Positions 59,201 to 62,200 of a stretch of 64,000 bases of DNA are shown piece after piece. Origin of the DNA: Symsagittifera roscoffensis (taxonomy: Eukaryota > Xenacoelomorpha > Acoela > Convolutidae); contig NC_087066.1 of NCBI RefSeq assembly GCF_963678635.1, positions 54,826,312-54,890,311 on the forward strand. Reading direction: 5' to 3'. The notes under the pieces were generated by a model. It worked only from the letters and a program-made list of their open reading frames with translations. It was not told the origin of the DNA and did no database searches. Each line of letters begins with the position of its first letter. Position 1 is the stretch's first letter. Both the position numbers and the translations under genes were made by a program.

Positions 59201-62200
59201 AGGGGGGCGTCGAGGATGCGACGCCTCTCCCCCCTCCCCCTCAGGGATTCGAACCCCTGCCGATCCAAAAGTCTCCCCGCTTTTGCCCCATTATTTTGAG
59301 ATTCCCCACAAGCTTGTTGTCCCCCCAAAATTTTGAGATATCCATTTTTGGTGACGGACCCTAAAATTTTTCTAAAAGCGTCTTGGGAGCCAGTTTATAC
59401 AAATTTTGAGGGGGAGCGCGCGCCTCAAAAAGACAATTTTCTGGTCAAAAATTTCTAAAAAGTGCTTAAAAACGCCTTTTTGGCCGGTTTTTTTGAAATT
59501 ATATATGTGGCGCATAAAGTTTGACGAAAACAAGGTCTTCTTAATGCCTTGGGAGAGCTTGGATTCAATCTAGTTATAGGGTTTAGGAGACCCCCTCGCA
59601 AAAATCTTAGATCCGCCCCTGGTTTACTGATTCTTACTTCTTACTGACTTTTATTGTGTTCTCATGCAGAATAGCCAAATTTTAATCCATTTTTTTTATT
59701 TTACTTGTAAAAATATTTTGCTAAATTCGCCGAATTGTTTGAACGCCGCAAGGGGAGCTACCCGCACTCAGTAAAAAGAGAAATTAATAGTTTATAATGG
59801 ATTTTCATTGTCAGTCTACATAAGTTTCAAAAAGAATTGATTATAATCGAACCCATAAAAATCATTATAACAAATTATCATCGATTATGATCAATTATTT
59901 TAAAAAAGTTTTTTTTTCTCAATCCTTTATTATTCAACAAACGCCACCGCTTCAGTTCGTTTTAGTTTTGTTTCATGTGAGTGTGCTTTTCAATTGATTA
60001 CCGAACTAAAAGAAACTTTAATTTTGTACTTAAAGCCACCAGCGGATTTATTAAGGGGGGCGTCGGGGATGCGACGCCTCTCCCCCCTCCCCCCTCAGGG
60101 ATTAGAACCCCTGTCAATCCAAAAGTCTCCCCGTTTTTGCCCCACTATTTTGAGATTCCCCACAAGCTTGTTGTCCCCCCAAAATTTTGAGATATCCATT
60201 TTGGTGACGGACCCTAAAATTTTTCTAAAAGCGTCTTGGGAGCCAGTTTATACAAATTTTGAGGGGGAGCGCGCGCCTCAAAAAGACAATTTTCTGGTCA
60301 AAAATTTCTGAAAAGTGCTTAAAAACGCCTTTTTGGCCGGTTTTTTTGAAATTATACATGTGGCGCATAAAGTTTGACGAAAACAAGGTCTTCTTAATGC
60401 CTTGGGAGAGCTTGGATTCAATCTAGTTATAGGGTTTAGGAGACCCCCTCGCAAAAATCTTAGATCCGCCCCTGGTTTACTGATTCTTACTTCTTACTGA
60501 CTTTTATTGTGTTTTCATGCAGAATAGCCAAATTTTAATCCATTTTTTTTTTATTTTACTTGTAAAAATATTTTGCTAGAAAAGGGATTATAATCAATTA
60601 TAATAGATTATGATAGATTATAAGAGGTTATAAGAGTTTGAAAGAGACTTTCGGAAAAAATTGTATTCAATTATAATTGATTAAAATTTAATAAAATGTC
60701 AGTAAAAGTGTTATCATTATAATGGATTATAAATCGTTTAAACATCAAAAATTGGCGCTTATAATTCATTATAATTTTGCTAAGAGTACGTTTATAATTA
60801 CAATAAAATCAATTTTTTTATCTTTTTTCTGAGTGCGGGTCGTCTGATTACAGATTATCGAACACACAAAAGCTTTTGATTCAATCAACGTCCTTCAGAC
60901 AGCCAAAAAAACACTAGGCTGTAAAATGAAAAATTATGAAAAAATTATGGGGTCTTTCTAGTTGTTCCGCCCAAAAATCAATAATTCAACATCTTAAACA
61001 GAAATTGTTTGCTTCAATTTGATTGACTAGAATAGGCCAATCAAATTTCAGTACCAATTCAAAATGTTTTGTTCACAATTTTACGCCGAGTTATAAATAA
61101 GCCCAATTAACCAAAATTTGTTTAAATTTGAAAATCAATTCAAGTTTGACTAAATAACTTAAAGAGTTATAATCAGACCAGGAAAGAACATAGAAAACAG
61201 CTACAGGGAAAAAATGTCAAACATCTCCTCAAAATTTGATCTTGTTAGAAATCGGCTAATATTTTAAACGATTGCGTTCGTATTAACAAAACAAATCAGT
61301 GCGCTCAGTAATTTTCTCTCTGGTTTATGCATTGAATACTACAAAAATGCAAAATGTGGAAGTACGGGCGGAATGAGTAAAAAAAACTCAAATTATGATG
61401 GAAGTTAATTTTTCATCATTAGATAAAAAGAGCATACCAATTGTAATTGTAATATTATTTGGAGAACTCGTAAGAATAGCGTAATTAACGTGATGCCTCC
61501 TAACGCAAACATCTAATCATCAAAAATCTGATTTTCAATCTAATCGGCCAATTCAATCGAATGGATAATGTTGCTAAAATATGATTTCTGATAAAAATTA
61601 GTCAACTGAATGCAAATAAAAGTGCCCGGTTGCAATGCTTGTGACACCGAATTTTGCGACCACCTTAATTCCTTAATTAATGTAGAAAAAAGTAAAAAAA
61701 AAACATTCTTTAACCAGAATTTTTTAAGGATTTCATTTTCTCTTCAAAATATTTACAATTTTTCCGAGGTAGCCTTATTTGCATATCAACACAAGCGAAG
61801 CTTAATGTCTTTTTAAAAAGTCTTTGTTTCTAACTCAAGTCGCAAATAAACGTGCTCAATTTGGGGCACTTTTGCAGCACTCGTTTTAATCTGGTTTAAT
61901 TCTGCCAAATTATTAATTATTTGGTATAAATTTGTTTCATTAGCAATTTGTTTTTATATCAGGTTAGTTTTGGCTTTTGCTGGCTTTTTAGGTCTACTTT
62001 TTGCCGTTTTCCTCTTGTTTTTGAAAAATACAGAGTTGACTCTGTGTAAAAAATCCAGAAACAAAACAAAAGTTTGGTGAAAACGGGTGGTTACCTGTTT
62101 CATTATTCGTACTCCATCTAAAAAGTACGGTTTCAGACCAACAGTCTTTTTCAATGCCAAAAATAATGATGATTTTTGAAATTCAACTTGCACTTTAAAT

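Larger units (their letters stand above)
58871..60577. repeat. Tandem duplication, two units of about 852 bp
   Basis: Unit 1 (58,871-59,722) and unit 2 (59,723-60,577) are nearly identical, both starting AATTCG(C/T or C)GAATTGTTTGAAC and ending AAAATATTTTGCT. Each unit contains a hAT-like MITE copy and a region of ATTATAATCGA/TCGATTATGATC dyads. High identity suggests a recent duplication or an assembly artefact. Confidence 0.9.
58909..60839. mobile_element. Composite element with ACCCGCACTCAG inverted ends
   Basis: ACCCGCACTCAGTAAAAAGA at 58,909 (and again at 59,762 in the second duplicate) faces TTTTCTGAGTGCGGGT ending at about 60,840. The ends are followed inward by TAATGGATT/AATCCATTATAA-type dyads. 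A single unit from 59,762 would be about 1.08 kb, including the MITE insertion. There is no ORF and no clear target duplication. Confidence 0.55.
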
